From Cupriavidus sp. IDO (GTDB taxonomy: Bacteria; Pseudomonadota; Gammaproteobacteria; Burkholderiales; Burkholderiaceae), in contig NZ_JWMA01000009.1 of NCBI RefSeq assembly GCF_000812465.1, positions 1-55,270 on the forward strand: 55,270 nt of DNA. Reading direction: 5' to 3'. A model generated the notes under the pieces. The model ran no database searches, was not told where the DNA came from, and was given only the letters and a program-made list of their open reading frames with translations. The translations under genes were made by a program, and so were the position numbers. This document shows, in pieces, positions 8,357-16,378 of the stretch (the first letter of the stretch is position 1; each line of letters starts with the position of its first letter).

Positions 8357-9346
8357 TCAGTCCTCAGCCACGAAGCCGGTCGCTTCCACGATCGGCTTCC
8401 AGGCAGCGCGTTCCAGCACGATGCGTCGCCGGGCCTCCTGGCCGGGCTTGCCGACCACTTCGAGGCCAAGGGCTTCCAGCTTGGCCGCCGTGGCGGCGCT
8501 GCCCGAGGCGGTGATGAACATCTTCTCCACCTGCGCCACCACGTCAGGCTGCGTGCCTGCCGGCAGGAACACGCCGTACCAGCTGGTGGCGTAGTCATAC
8601 TGGCTGAAGCCCTGTTCCTTCATGGTCGGCACGTCAGGCAGCGCCTTGGCGCGCCGGGTGCCGCTGACACCGAGGAACTGCAGCTTGCCGCCCTTGTATA
8701 GCGGCATCATGCTTGCCACCGCATCCCAGCCGATCGACACATTGCCGCTGATCACGTCAACCAGCATCGGCGACGCTCCGCGATATGCGGCAGGTGTGAT
8801 CGAAACGCCGACAGCCTTGCCCAGCGCCACCGTACCCAGGTGACCCGCGCTGCCGATGGTCGCCAGGCCAAGGCTGGCGCCGCCCGGGTTGCGCCTGGCC
8901 CAGTCGATGTATTCCTTCATGTTCTTGTAAGGCTGCTGCACGCCGGCCGCGACCACCGTCGGCACATCGGTCAGCACCGCCGCCGGCACCAGGTCCTTGT
9001 CGGCGTCATACGACAGCTTCTTGTAGGTCAGCGGAAAGATCGTGAACAGCGGCGAAGGGCCGATGAACACGGTCTTGCCATCCGGCTTCGATCGCTTGAC
9101 GTAGTCGAGCGCCAGCCGGGCCGAGGCGCCGGGGCGGTTCTCGACGATGACGGTGCCGCGCCCGTCCTGGCGCAACTGCTCGGCGTAGATCCGCGCAAGA
9201 CTGTCGGCCGCGCCCCCCGGAGCATAGCCGACGATGATATGCATCGGCTCGTCGGCGGCATGCGCCGGGCCGAGCGCGAAGAGGCTGGCGGCGCCGGCCA
9301 GGGCCAGGAGTTTGAACAGGTGGGTACGACGGGTCGCGTAAGACAT
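8357..9346 (-). CDS. Bug-family TTT substrate-binding protein
   Basis: A 329-residue Bug/TctC-type periplasmic protein. The signal peptide covers about 30 residues and ends near GPAHAAD. The MHIIVGYAPGGAADSLARI motif and IVENRPGASARLALDYV follow in the usual places. It is the promoter-distal member of the minus-strand unit with amidase, GAF protein, another Bug protein and a gamma-glutamyltransferase. It converges with the plus-strand Bug gene ending at 8265. It shares the family fold with the other two Bug proteins here but is clearly divergent from them, so it likely has a different ligand. Confidence 0.93.
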   Translation of the reverse strand: MSYATRRTHLFKLLALAGAASLFALGPAHAADEPMHIIVGYAPGGAADSLARIYAEQLRQDGRGTVIVENRPGASARLALDYVKRSKPDGKTVFIGPSPLFTIFPLTYKKLSYDADKDLVPAAVLTDVPTVVAAGVQQPYKNMKEYIDWARRNPGGASLGLATIGSAGHLGTVALGKAVGVSITPAAYRGASPMLVDVISGNVSIGWDAVASMMPLYKGGKLQFLGVSGTRRAKALPDVPTMKEQGFSQYDYATSWYGVFLPAGTQPDVVAQVEKMFITASGSAATAAKLEALGLEVVGKPGQEARRRIVLERAAWKPIVEATGFVAED

Positions 9347-9400
9347 GGAGGTAGGCAGTAGTTCAGTCGCAGTAGGGAAGGGCGGTGCAGTTTCCGCGCT

Positions 9401-10828
9401 TTATGGCAAGGATGGCCATTGCTCGGTCAACCGGTGCGCGGCTTCGAACAGCGCCGCCACGCGCAGCAGGTCGGCATCGGCGCGGAACCGGCCAACCAGT
9501 TGAAAGCCCACCGGCAAGCCGTCGCTGCCGAATCCGCACGGCAGGCTGATGGCCGGATGGCCGGTCATGTTGAACGGCATGGTCCAGGGGAACCAGTGTG
9601 CGCGCACGTTTTCGTAATGCTGGCCGTCGATCTCGATGGTGCCGAACAGGTCCTGGCCGATCGGCAGCGCGGTGCGCGTGATAGTCGGCATCGCCAGCAG
9701 GTCGCCACGCTCCAGCAGCGCCTGCACGCGCAGGAACAGCTTAGAGCGCTCGAACATCGCCTGCTGGTACTCCACGCCGCTGAACTGCGCGGCGGACTCG
9801 ACCTGCCGCACGAAGGTAGGGCTTAGTTCTTCCCTGTGCCGCTCGACGATGGGCGCAAAGCGGGAGCGCCAGACCGTATGGTTGATGGCACGCCAGACCG
9901 GCTCGATATCGAAGCCCTCGCCCGAGAACGGCTCCAGTTCCGCGCCAAGGCCGGCCAGCTTTGCCAGGCTGGCCTCGAAGGCGCGCGCCACATCGGCCGC
10001 CACCGGCCGTCCCGGCGGCGCCGGGCAATACAGGATCCTGCGCCCGCGCAGATCGCCTTGCGCGGCGGCAGCTTCGACGTAGTCCGGTTTCGGGATGCCG
10101 ATCGACCACGGATCGCAGGCGTGCTCGCCGGCCATCACCTGCATCATCAGCCCGGTGTCGGCCACCGTGCGGGTGGTCGGCGTGACATAGGTCTGGTTGC
10201 CGAACAGGTCCTGCGCCTGGCTGTGCGGGATCACGCCATTGCTCTGCTTGATGCCGACCACGCCGTTGCAGGCGGCGGGAATGCGCGTGGAGCCGCCGCC
10301 GTCCGTGGCAACGGCCAGCGGCGCGATGCCGCTGGCCGTTGCCACCGCGGCACCACCGCTCGATCCGCCGCTGGTTCGTTCAGCGCTCCACGCATTGCGG
10401 GTGCGGCCAAACAGCGGCGAATCGGTCAGGCATTTGGAGCCGAATTCTGGCGTGGTGGTCTTGCCGATCAGGATCGCGCCTTGCTCGCGCAACCGCGCCA
10501 CGGCGACGGCATCCTCGGCGGGAACGTTGTCGCGCATCGGCGCCGCCCCGAACGTGGTGCGCACGCCGCGGGTATTGACGATGTCCTTGACCGTGAACGG
10601 GATGCCATGCAGCAACCCCAGCGGCTTGCCCGCCATCACGTCCTGCTCCGCGGCACGGGCCGCGGCCATGGCTTCGTCGGCGCAAAGGGTGATAAAGCAG
10701 TTCAGCTCAGGCTGGAGCCGGGCGGCGCGGTCGAGCACCGCTTGCGTGACCTCCACTGGCGATACTTCCTTGCGCCGGATGCGGCCCTGGAGTTCGACGG
10801 CAGAGAGAAAACATAGCGCCTCGCTCAT
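9401..10828 (-). CDS. Amidase signature-family hydrolase
   Basis: A 475-residue amidase from the ATG at 10828. The Ser-cisSer-Lys machinery is visible: the lysine in GKTTTPEFG near residue 120, then TSGGSSGGAAVA about 35 residues later, and the nucleophile block DGGGSTRIPAACNGVVGIK. It hydrolyses a C-N amide bond; the family also includes GatA, but no gatB or gatC is near. An upstream in-frame ATG at 10933 adds 35 arginine-rich residues unlike any amidase start. Its setting between two Bug proteins and near a gamma-glutamyltransferase points to catabolism of an amide-containing nutrient. Confidence 0.92.
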   Translation of the reverse strand: MSEALCFLSAVELQGRIRRKEVSPVEVTQAVLDRAARLQPELNCFITLCADEAMAAARAAEQDVMAGKPLGLLHGIPFTVKDIVNTRGVRTTFGAAPMRDNVPAEDAVAVARLREQGAILIGKTTTPEFGSKCLTDSPLFGRTRNAWSAERTSGGSSGGAAVATASGIAPLAVATDGGGSTRIPAACNGVVGIKQSNGVIPHSQAQDLFGNQTYVTPTTRTVADTGLMMQVMAGEHACDPWSIGIPKPDYVEAAAAQGDLRGRRILYCPAPPGRPVAADVARAFEASLAKLAGLGAELEPFSGEGFDIEPVWRAINHTVWRSRFAPIVERHREELSPTFVRQVESAAQFSGVEYQQAMFERSKLFLRVQALLERGDLLAMPTITRTALPIGQDLFGTIEIDGQHYENVRAHWFPWTMPFNMTGHPAISLPCGFGSDGLPVGFQLVGRFRADADLLRVAALFEAAHRLTEQWPSLP

Positions 10829-10972
10829 TGGCGTGCGTCTCCTGAAAACGTCCCGGCGAGATCGGAGTGCCGCGCGGGCGGTGGCCGGGATACGGCATCT
10901 TACCGCCATCGCCCGGCGGCGCAGGCATCGCATGGTGCGAAGGCAGGGTTCGGCCCGGCCGGAAAAGGCAGA

Positions 10973-11473
10973 TCAGGTCCGGACCGCCTGCGCCGCAAGA
11001 CTGGCCAGGACCCGAAGTGCTGCCAGCTCGCTATTGCTCCACGCCGATCTGTCCGCCAGGTAGTTGAAAGTCCCGATCACCCGGCCGGCGCGGCAAAGCG
11101 GGACGTTGACCACGGCCGTGCAGCCCAGCGAGCGGATGGTCTCTATGTCGTCGAACACGGCCGCCAGCGCGTCGTCGCCTTCGCCGGTGAAAACCTCACC
11201 GCGCTCCAGCAGCTGGCGCCGCCACGGGCTGTCACCCTTGGACTTGCGGCCGCCCACGGGGTAGGCGGCGGTATCGGACGACCAGAGCCGCTCGATCTGC
11301 GCAGCATCGGCATGCCAGGCATTGATGGTCAACAGCCCGGGCCCAAGCAGCCGCATGGTCGCGTGGCCGACGGCGTCGAACGTTGCAAGCGGACTGGCCG
11401 CGCGCTGCAAGGCATCGCACAGGCCGTTCACCTGCGCGATCAGCTGCTGCGGATCGCTAGAAATCGCGCCCAC
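10973..11473 (-). CDS. Stand-alone GAF-domain protein
   Basis: A 166-residue protein made almost entirely of one GAF domain, with LGPGLLTINAWHADAAQIER near its start and LGCTAVVNVPLCRAGRVIG near residue 125. The GTG at 11473 is preferred: AGGGGGA lies five bases upstream and the codon begins one base after the stop of the Bug gene, implying translational coupling. An ATG at 11494 in the same frame would overlap that gene by 20 bases. No output domain is present. GAF-only proteins of this kind bind small ligands or act as free methionine sulfoxide reductase relatives, but the cysteines of the latter are not evident, so the role is unknown. Confidence 0.8.
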   Translation of the reverse strand: MGAISSDPQQLIAQVNGLCDALQRAASPLATFDAVGHATMRLLGPGLLTINAWHADAAQIERLWSSDTAAYPVGGRKSKGDSPWRRQLLERGEVFTGEGDDALAAVFDDIETIRSLGCTAVVNVPLCRAGRVIGTFNYLADRSAWSNSELAALRVLASLAAQAVRT

Positions 11474-11474
11474 G

Positions 11475-12452
11475 TCATTCCCCCTGGATGCCAAGTTCGC
11501 GGATCAGCTTGCCATAGCGGTCGGCATCGCGGCGCAGGATGGTGCCGAACTGCTGCGGTGTCGATGTGGCCGTTTCGACGCCGATAGCGTTCATCCTGGC
11601 CTTCACCTCCGGCAGCGACATGACGGCGTTGATCTCCCGGTTCAGGCGCGCGGTCAGGTCGGCCGGCATCCCCTTCGGGCCGAAGGCGCCGTACCAGACC
11701 GCCAGCTCGTAGCCGGGCAGGGTCTCTGCCACCGTCGGCACGTTGGGCAGCAGCGGCGAGCGCCGGGACTCCGTCACGGCGAGCAGGCGCAGCTTGCCAG
11801 CCTTCACATGCGGCAGCGTCTGGGTGCCGGCCGAGAAGAGCAGCTGGGTCTGGCCTGCGACCGTATCGACCACGGCTGGCGCACCCCCCTTGTACGGGAC
11901 GTGCAGCAGCTGGATGCCGGCCAGCTTTTCGAACAGCACCGCGCTCAGGTGGTTGGTGGAGCCGGGGCCCGCGCTGGCATAGGCCAGCTTGCCGGGATTG
12001 GCCTTCGCGTAGGCGATCAGTTCCTTCACGTTCTGCGCGGGCACCGACGGGTGCACCACCATGGTGTTGGTCACATACGCCAGCAGTCCCAGCGGGGTGA
12101 AATCCTCGACGCCGCGAAACGGCATGTTCGGCATCAGCGCCGGGTTCATGGCGTGCGTGCTCATCGAGCCGACCAGCAGCGTGTAGCCATCTGGCTTCGC
12201 GCGGGCGACCATGGCGGAGCCGATGTTGCCCGAGGCACCCGGCTTGTTGTCCACGATCACCGGCTGGCCCAGCGAGCGGGTCAGGTGCTCGGACAGCACG
12301 CGCGCCAGGATATCGGTCGAGCCGCCCGCCGCCCAGGGCACGATCAGCGTAATCGGCTTTTGCGGATAGGCTTCGCTTGCCTGGGCAAGCCCGGCGAAGC
12401 CAAGCGCCAGCACGGCAATGCCGCGCAGCAGGGATTTCACGACGCACTGCAT
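11475..12452 (-). CDS. Bug-family TTT substrate-binding protein
   Basis: A 325-residue Bug/TctC periplasmic binding protein. The signal peptide ends near GLAQAS at about residue 26, followed by ITLIVPWAAGGSTDILARV and VIVDNKPGASGNIGSAMVA. It follows the gamma-glutamyltransferase by 62 bases and is immediately followed by the GAF gene, so it is inside the minus-strand operon. It likely captures the substrate that the two hydrolases then process. The ligand is not predictable from sequence. Confidence 0.93.
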   Translation of the reverse strand: MQCVVKSLLRGIAVLALGFAGLAQASEAYPQKPITLIVPWAAGGSTDILARVLSEHLTRSLGQPVIVDNKPGASGNIGSAMVARAKPDGYTLLVGSMSTHAMNPALMPNMPFRGVEDFTPLGLLAYVTNTMVVHPSVPAQNVKELIAYAKANPGKLAYASAGPGSTNHLSAVLFEKLAGIQLLHVPYKGGAPAVVDTVAGQTQLLFSAGTQTLPHVKAGKLRLLAVTESRRSPLLPNVPTVAETLPGYELAVWYGAFGPKGMPADLTARLNREINAVMSLPEVKARMNAIGVETATSTPQQFGTILRRDADRYGKLIRELGIQGE

Positions 12453-12514
12453 TGGTTTTCTCCTCGATGTGATGTCAGGCCTGGCCGCCAGGTGCGGCCG
12501 GTGTTAGTTGCCGT

Positions 12515-14344
12515 TCAGCGTCCGACTGCGTAGCCCTGCATGCCGCGCGGGTTCGCTCCGGCACGCAGCACCAGCCGGCCGCTGGCGTCGCGCTCGCGCG
12601 AGCAGGCGGACATGCGCCCCTCCGACCAGGGCTCGCCGACGCGTACCTCATGCCCGCGCTCGCGCAGTGCAGCCAGGGTCGCCTCCGGAAAGCGCGACTC
12701 GATGCTGATGCGGTTGAGCACCGTCTGGCGCGGCCAGAACGATGCCGGGAAATGATCGATGTGCCAGGCCGGTGCGTCGATCGCCTCCTGCAGGTTCATG
12801 CCGTGGACGGCATGGCGCAGGAAGAACGCCAGCGACCACTGGTCTTGCTGGTCGCCGCCCGGCGTGCCGAACACCATATACGGCTCGCCGTCGCGCAGCG
12901 CGAGCGATGGCGACAGCGTGGTGCAGGGCCGCTTGCCGGGTGCGAGGGTGTTGGTCAGGCCCGGCTCCAGCCAGGTCATCTGCAAGCGGGTGTTGAGCGC
13001 GAAGCCCAGCGACGGGATCGTGGGGCTCGACGATAGCCAGCCGCCCGAGGGCGTGGCCGCCACCATATTGCCGTGCCGGTCGATCACGTCGATGTGGCAG
13101 GTGTCCCCGACGAACAGCTCGCGTTCCGCCCATTCCGCGACCGGCGGCAATTCGGCAAAGGTCGGCTCGCCCACGCCAAAGCGCACGTCGGCGCGCTGCA
13201 GGGTGCGGTCAGCAGCGGCCAGGTCGGGCAGCCGTGGTGCCATGCCGGCGACGGTGCCCGCATCGATCGACAGCGCCGCGCGCTCGCCGATCCGCTGCGC
13301 CCGCGCAGCCAGGTAGCGGTCGTCCAGCAGCGACGGCAGGGGACTTTGCGCGAAGCGCGGATCGCCATACCAGGCCAGCCGGTCGGCCATCGCCAGCTTC
13401 GTGGCTTCGGCAATCCGGTGCACGAACTCGGGCGAATCCGGCGCGTGCTGCTCCAGGCCGGCGTGGCGTAGCATGCCCAGTTGCTGCAGGAACACCGGCC
13501 CCTGGCTCCAGATGCCGCACTTGGCCACGGTGTAGCGGCCAAAATCAAGCGTGACAGGGGCCTCCGTCTCCGGCGTCCAGCCGGCCATGTCTTCGTAGCG
13601 CAGCAGCCCGGTGTGCTTCTCGCCGGTGGTATCGCGCACCGGGGTATGGCGGCAGTAGTGGTCGATTTCGCGCGCCACGAACCCGCGATACCAGCTGTCC
13701 ATGGCGGCATCGATCTGGCCGGTGCGGGTATCGCTGCGTTGCCCGGCCTCTTCGACAAGACGGGTGTAGGTCGCGGCAAGGACTGGCAGCGTGTGCAGGC
13801 TGCCGGGACGCGGCACCTTGCCGTCCGGCAGCCAGGTGGCGGCCGAGCTGTGCCATTCTTCGCGGAAGAGTGCCTGTACCGCCAGGATCGCGCGCGAGAT
13901 GCGCGGCACCAGCGGGAAGCCGTCCCGGGCATAGCCGATGGCCGGCGCGAGGACGTCAGCCAGCGACCAGGTGCCATGGTCGCGCAGCATCGTGAGCCAT
14001 GCACCGAACGCGCCCGGCACCGTGGCCGGCATCAGGCCGATGCCGGGAACCAGCTCCAGGCCCATGGCCCGCATGGCGGCCGGATCGGCCAGCGCGGGGG
14101 CAGGGCCCTGGCCGCAGATCGTCCGCATGCTGCGCTCGCGTTGGTTCCAGTAGACGATGGGCACCTCGCCGCCGGGGCCGTTCAGGTGCGGCTCGACAAC
14201 CTGCAGGACGAAGCCGGCAGCCACCGCGGCGTCGAACGCATTGCCCCCGCGCTCAAGCACGCCCATGGCGGTTTGCGCGGCCAGCCAATGGGTGGAGGCG
14301 GCAACGCCAAAGGTGCCGGTGATTTCGGGACGGGTGGTGAACAT
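12515..14344 (-). CDS. Gamma-glutamyltransferase family protein
   Basis: A 609-residue Ntn-hydrolase of the gamma-glutamyltransferase family. The N-terminal block ASTHWLAAQTAMGVLERGGN and HLNGPGGEVPIVYW match the family. The processing site and nucleophile are probably the threonine in VGDTCHIDVIDRHGN near residue 414, where the autocatalytic cut makes large and small subunits. FGTPGGDQQDQWS near residue 510 matches the oxyanion region. No signal peptide is present, unlike periplasmic Ggt, so a cytoplasmic enzyme is expected. It opens the minus-strand operon and is divergent from a LysR gene across a palindrome, which suggests substrate-induced expression. Confidence 0.9.
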   Translation of the reverse strand: MFTTRPEITGTFGVAASTHWLAAQTAMGVLERGGNAFDAAVAAGFVLQVVEPHLNGPGGEVPIVYWNQRERSMRTICGQGPAPALADPAAMRAMGLELVPGIGLMPATVPGAFGAWLTMLRDHGTWSLADVLAPAIGYARDGFPLVPRISRAILAVQALFREEWHSSAATWLPDGKVPRPGSLHTLPVLAATYTRLVEEAGQRSDTRTGQIDAAMDSWYRGFVAREIDHYCRHTPVRDTTGEKHTGLLRYEDMAGWTPETEAPVTLDFGRYTVAKCGIWSQGPVFLQQLGMLRHAGLEQHAPDSPEFVHRIAEATKLAMADRLAWYGDPRFAQSPLPSLLDDRYLAARAQRIGERAALSIDAGTVAGMAPRLPDLAAADRTLQRADVRFGVGEPTFAELPPVAEWAERELFVGDTCHIDVIDRHGNMVAATPSGGWLSSSPTIPSLGFALNTRLQMTWLEPGLTNTLAPGKRPCTTLSPSLALRDGEPYMVFGTPGGDQQDQWSLAFFLRHAVHGMNLQEAIDAPAWHIDHFPASFWPRQTVLNRISIESRFPEATLAALRERGHEVRVGEPWSEGRMSACSRERDASGRLVLRAGANPRGMQGYAVGR

Positions 14345-14402
14345 GGCGCATAGCTCCTCGGATTCGTCCCAGTATAGAACTGCACAATAACTTCAACGCC
14401 AT

Positions 14403-14436
14403 AAATGGTTATCGTTGTATTACCATTTGGTAATAC
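14403..14436. promoter_or_regulatory. Overlapping palindromes, ggt-like/lysR operator
   Basis: GTATTACC-ATTT-GGTAATAC (14417-14436) is a perfect 8-bp-arm palindrome. AAATGGT (14403-14409) and ACCATTT (14422-14428) make a second repeat that shares bases with it. They lie between the divergent gamma-glutamyltransferase and LysR starts. An AT-rich dyad here is where a LysR protein would bind to repress itself and activate the facing operon. The alternative pairings could reflect bound and induced states. Confidence 0.65.
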
Positions 14437-14470
14437 GATGATCACCCCGGACTGGCGCCGGGAATGCCTC

Positions 14471-15409
14471 ATGTCCATTGCCTCCGACAAGCTCGTGCAC
14501 AACGTGGTCTCGCGGCTGCGCCTCAAGCACCTGCCATTGCTGCTTGCGCTGGAACGCCAGCGCTCCGTTTCGCGCGTGGCGGCAGAGCTGAACCTGTCGC
14601 AGCCGGCCGTCACCAAGGCGCTGCGCGAGATCGAAGACATCTTCATGGTGCCGCTGTTTGCGCGTACGCGCCGGGGCCTGGAGCCTACGCCGACCGGCAT
14701 TGCCGTGCTCGCCCATGCCCGTCTCACCCTGGCCGACGCCGAGGCGCTGGGGCGCGAGCTGGCTGTGATCGACGCCGGGCTGTCAGGCCGCTTGCGCGTT
14801 GGTGTCATTCCCTTCATTGCCCGTGGGGTGCTGGATGCTGTCTGCACCTACGGCCTGCGGCAGACACCGCGGGTGTCCGTGCTGGTGCGGGAGGGAACGA
14901 CCGACGAGCTGGTGGCGGCGCTGCGCGAACACGAACTCGACTGCGTGATCGCGCGCACCTTCTACGCACCGGGTGCCGATATCGCGCAGCGTGCCTTATA
15001 TCGCGAGGAGCCAGTGCTGGTAGTGCCGTCCGCCGCCGCAGACCGGCTGGCACGCGGCGCCCTGGACTGGGCGCGCCTGGCGGAGCGGGACTGGATCCTG
15101 CCGCCGCCCAACACGCCGATCCGACGCACCATCAATACGATCTTTGCCGTGGCGGGCGTCGCGCAGCCGACGCCGGTCATCGAGACCTATTCCATCAAGA
15201 CCATGGCAACACTGATGCACAAGAATCCAGGCACCATCACGATCGTGCCGAAGGCCGTGGCGGCGGAGCTGGTCGATGCCAAAGGGGCGGTTGTCCTGCC
15301 GCACGCGTTGAGCTGGGATCTGCCTCCCGTGGGCGTGATGTGGCGGCGGCAGACGGAGGAGGACGAGATGATCGGCGCGCTGGTGGCGCACCTCGCGGCG
15401 CTGGCGTAG
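14471..15409 (+). CDS. LysR-family transcriptional regulator
   Basis: A 312-residue LysR regulator from the ATG at 14471. Residues about 15-75 are the winged HTH (KHLPLLLALERQRSVSRVA, then LNLSQPAVTKALREIED), and the remainder is the two-lobed effector domain, with GRLRVGVIPFIARGVL opening it. An in-frame start at 14405 would translate the palindrome itself and is rejected. It faces the gamma-glutamyltransferase/Bug/GAF/amidase/Bug operon and is its likely activator. The co-inducer is unknown. Confidence 0.92.
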   Translation: MSIASDKLVHNVVSRLRLKHLPLLLALERQRSVSRVAAELNLSQPAVTKALREIEDIFMVPLFARTRRGLEPTPTGIAVLAHARLTLADAEALGRELAVIDAGLSGRLRVGVIPFIARGVLDAVCTYGLRQTPRVSVLVREGTTDELVAALREHELDCVIARTFYAPGADIAQRALYREEPVLVVPSAAADRLARGALDWARLAERDWILPPPNTPIRRTINTIFAVAGVAQPTPVIETYSIKTMATLMHKNPGTITIVPKAVAAELVDAKGAVVLPHALSWDLPPVGVMWRRQTEEDEMIGALVAHLAALA

Positions 15410-15463
15410 CCGGCATGCCGGCCGGCGAGGAAACGCCAGCCGGCAAGGGTAGGGAAGGGAGGA

Positions 15464-15802
15464 TCAGTAGCCGTAGGCCACCGGTGCCGGGTAGTAGCCG
15501 CCCTGCTGCGGACCGCAGGGTACATAGGCGCGGTCATAGTCCCGGTAGCAATAGCCAGGAGGAACGGCCGGCGCGGCATAGCTGACGGGCGCCGGCGCGT
15601 AGGCAACGGGCGGGGGCGCCGCGACAACGGGCCCGGACGCCACCACGGCGCCCAGCGCCAGTCCGACCAGGGCTCCTACGGCTAGCGCCACGCCGGCTTG
15701 CGATCCGCCATCGTGATAACGGCCGTGCGCTGACGCCGGGCCGGCCGCCACCAGGGCGGCACACAGGGCGGTGGCAGTAACGATACGGATGATGGGGCGC
15801 AT
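15464..15802 (-). CDS. Small exported Pro/Ala/Tyr-rich protein
   Basis: A 112-residue protein with a clear signal peptide ending near GPASAHG at residue 25. A hydrophobic Gly/Ala/Val segment (about residues 35-57) follows, then a Pro/Ala/Tyr-rich tail with CYRDYDRAYVPCG. The tail cysteines near residues 84 and 95 could form a disulphide. The segment could be an outer membrane glycine-zipper type helix, since small Gly-zipper surface proteins of this style are common in beta-proteobacteria. The ATG at 15802 gives the signal peptide; an upstream ATG at 15847 adds 15 residues and is unlikely. Function unknown. Confidence 0.75.
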   Translation of the reverse strand: MRPIIRIVTATALCAALVAAGPASAHGRYHDGGSQAGVALAVGALVGLALGAVVASGPVVAAPPPVAYAPAPVSYAAPAVPPGYCYRDYDRAYVPCGPQQGGYYPAPVAYGY

Positions 15803-16378
15803 GTCCGACTCCTGGATGCGATGTTTGTGAGAGGAATAATGGAACACAAACCGCTTGTCAGGTGTTTCGGCGCGGGGCTGGACTTGTTAGGGTTGTAACG
15901 GCTGCTTCCAGAAGGCAGGCCGGAGGGAGCCGGGCACGGTCCCTTTGATTTCGCGATGGGCCCTGTGAGCAGCGTAGCCTGCTCCTAGTTATCGCCCATC
16001 GGATCGTATGGCAATACCTGCTCGAGCTCGTACGGCTTGTTGCGTGCCGCTGCATTCCCGGGAATCCGCTATCGGGTTGTCCCGGTTTTGCACGTAGTCT
16101 AGACTACACTGCACCGATTCAAGGGCCGGTCATCCCCTGTTGGCGAGCCGCTTGCAGCCCGTGGCCGGCGGCGCCGTGCACCCTGTGGTTGCCCTCGTCG
16201 CAGTCCGTGCATCATGCCCCGTTCCGAGAAGGAGGCAATCGATGTGGTCCACGTCCACTTCCGGGAAGGCGCTGCCTTGTGGGGGACCCGATATCCCGAC
16301 GCGCGCCGGGCTGTTGCCGGTCTGATGGCGAGGCGTGCCATGCCGATCGCGGTTTCGTAACGCTGCCAGCCTCGCCAC
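15803..16378. other. Intergenic region before efflux operon
   Basis: About 575 bases with no convincing gene; open frames here lack family features and ribosome binding sites. It holds a perfect 14-bp palindrome, GTAGTCTAGACTAC (16094-16107), flanked by TGCA on both sides and about 270 bases before the efflux operon start. The palindrome is a good candidate operator for a MarR- or TetR-type regulator, but no such regulator gene is in the window. Confidence 0.55.
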
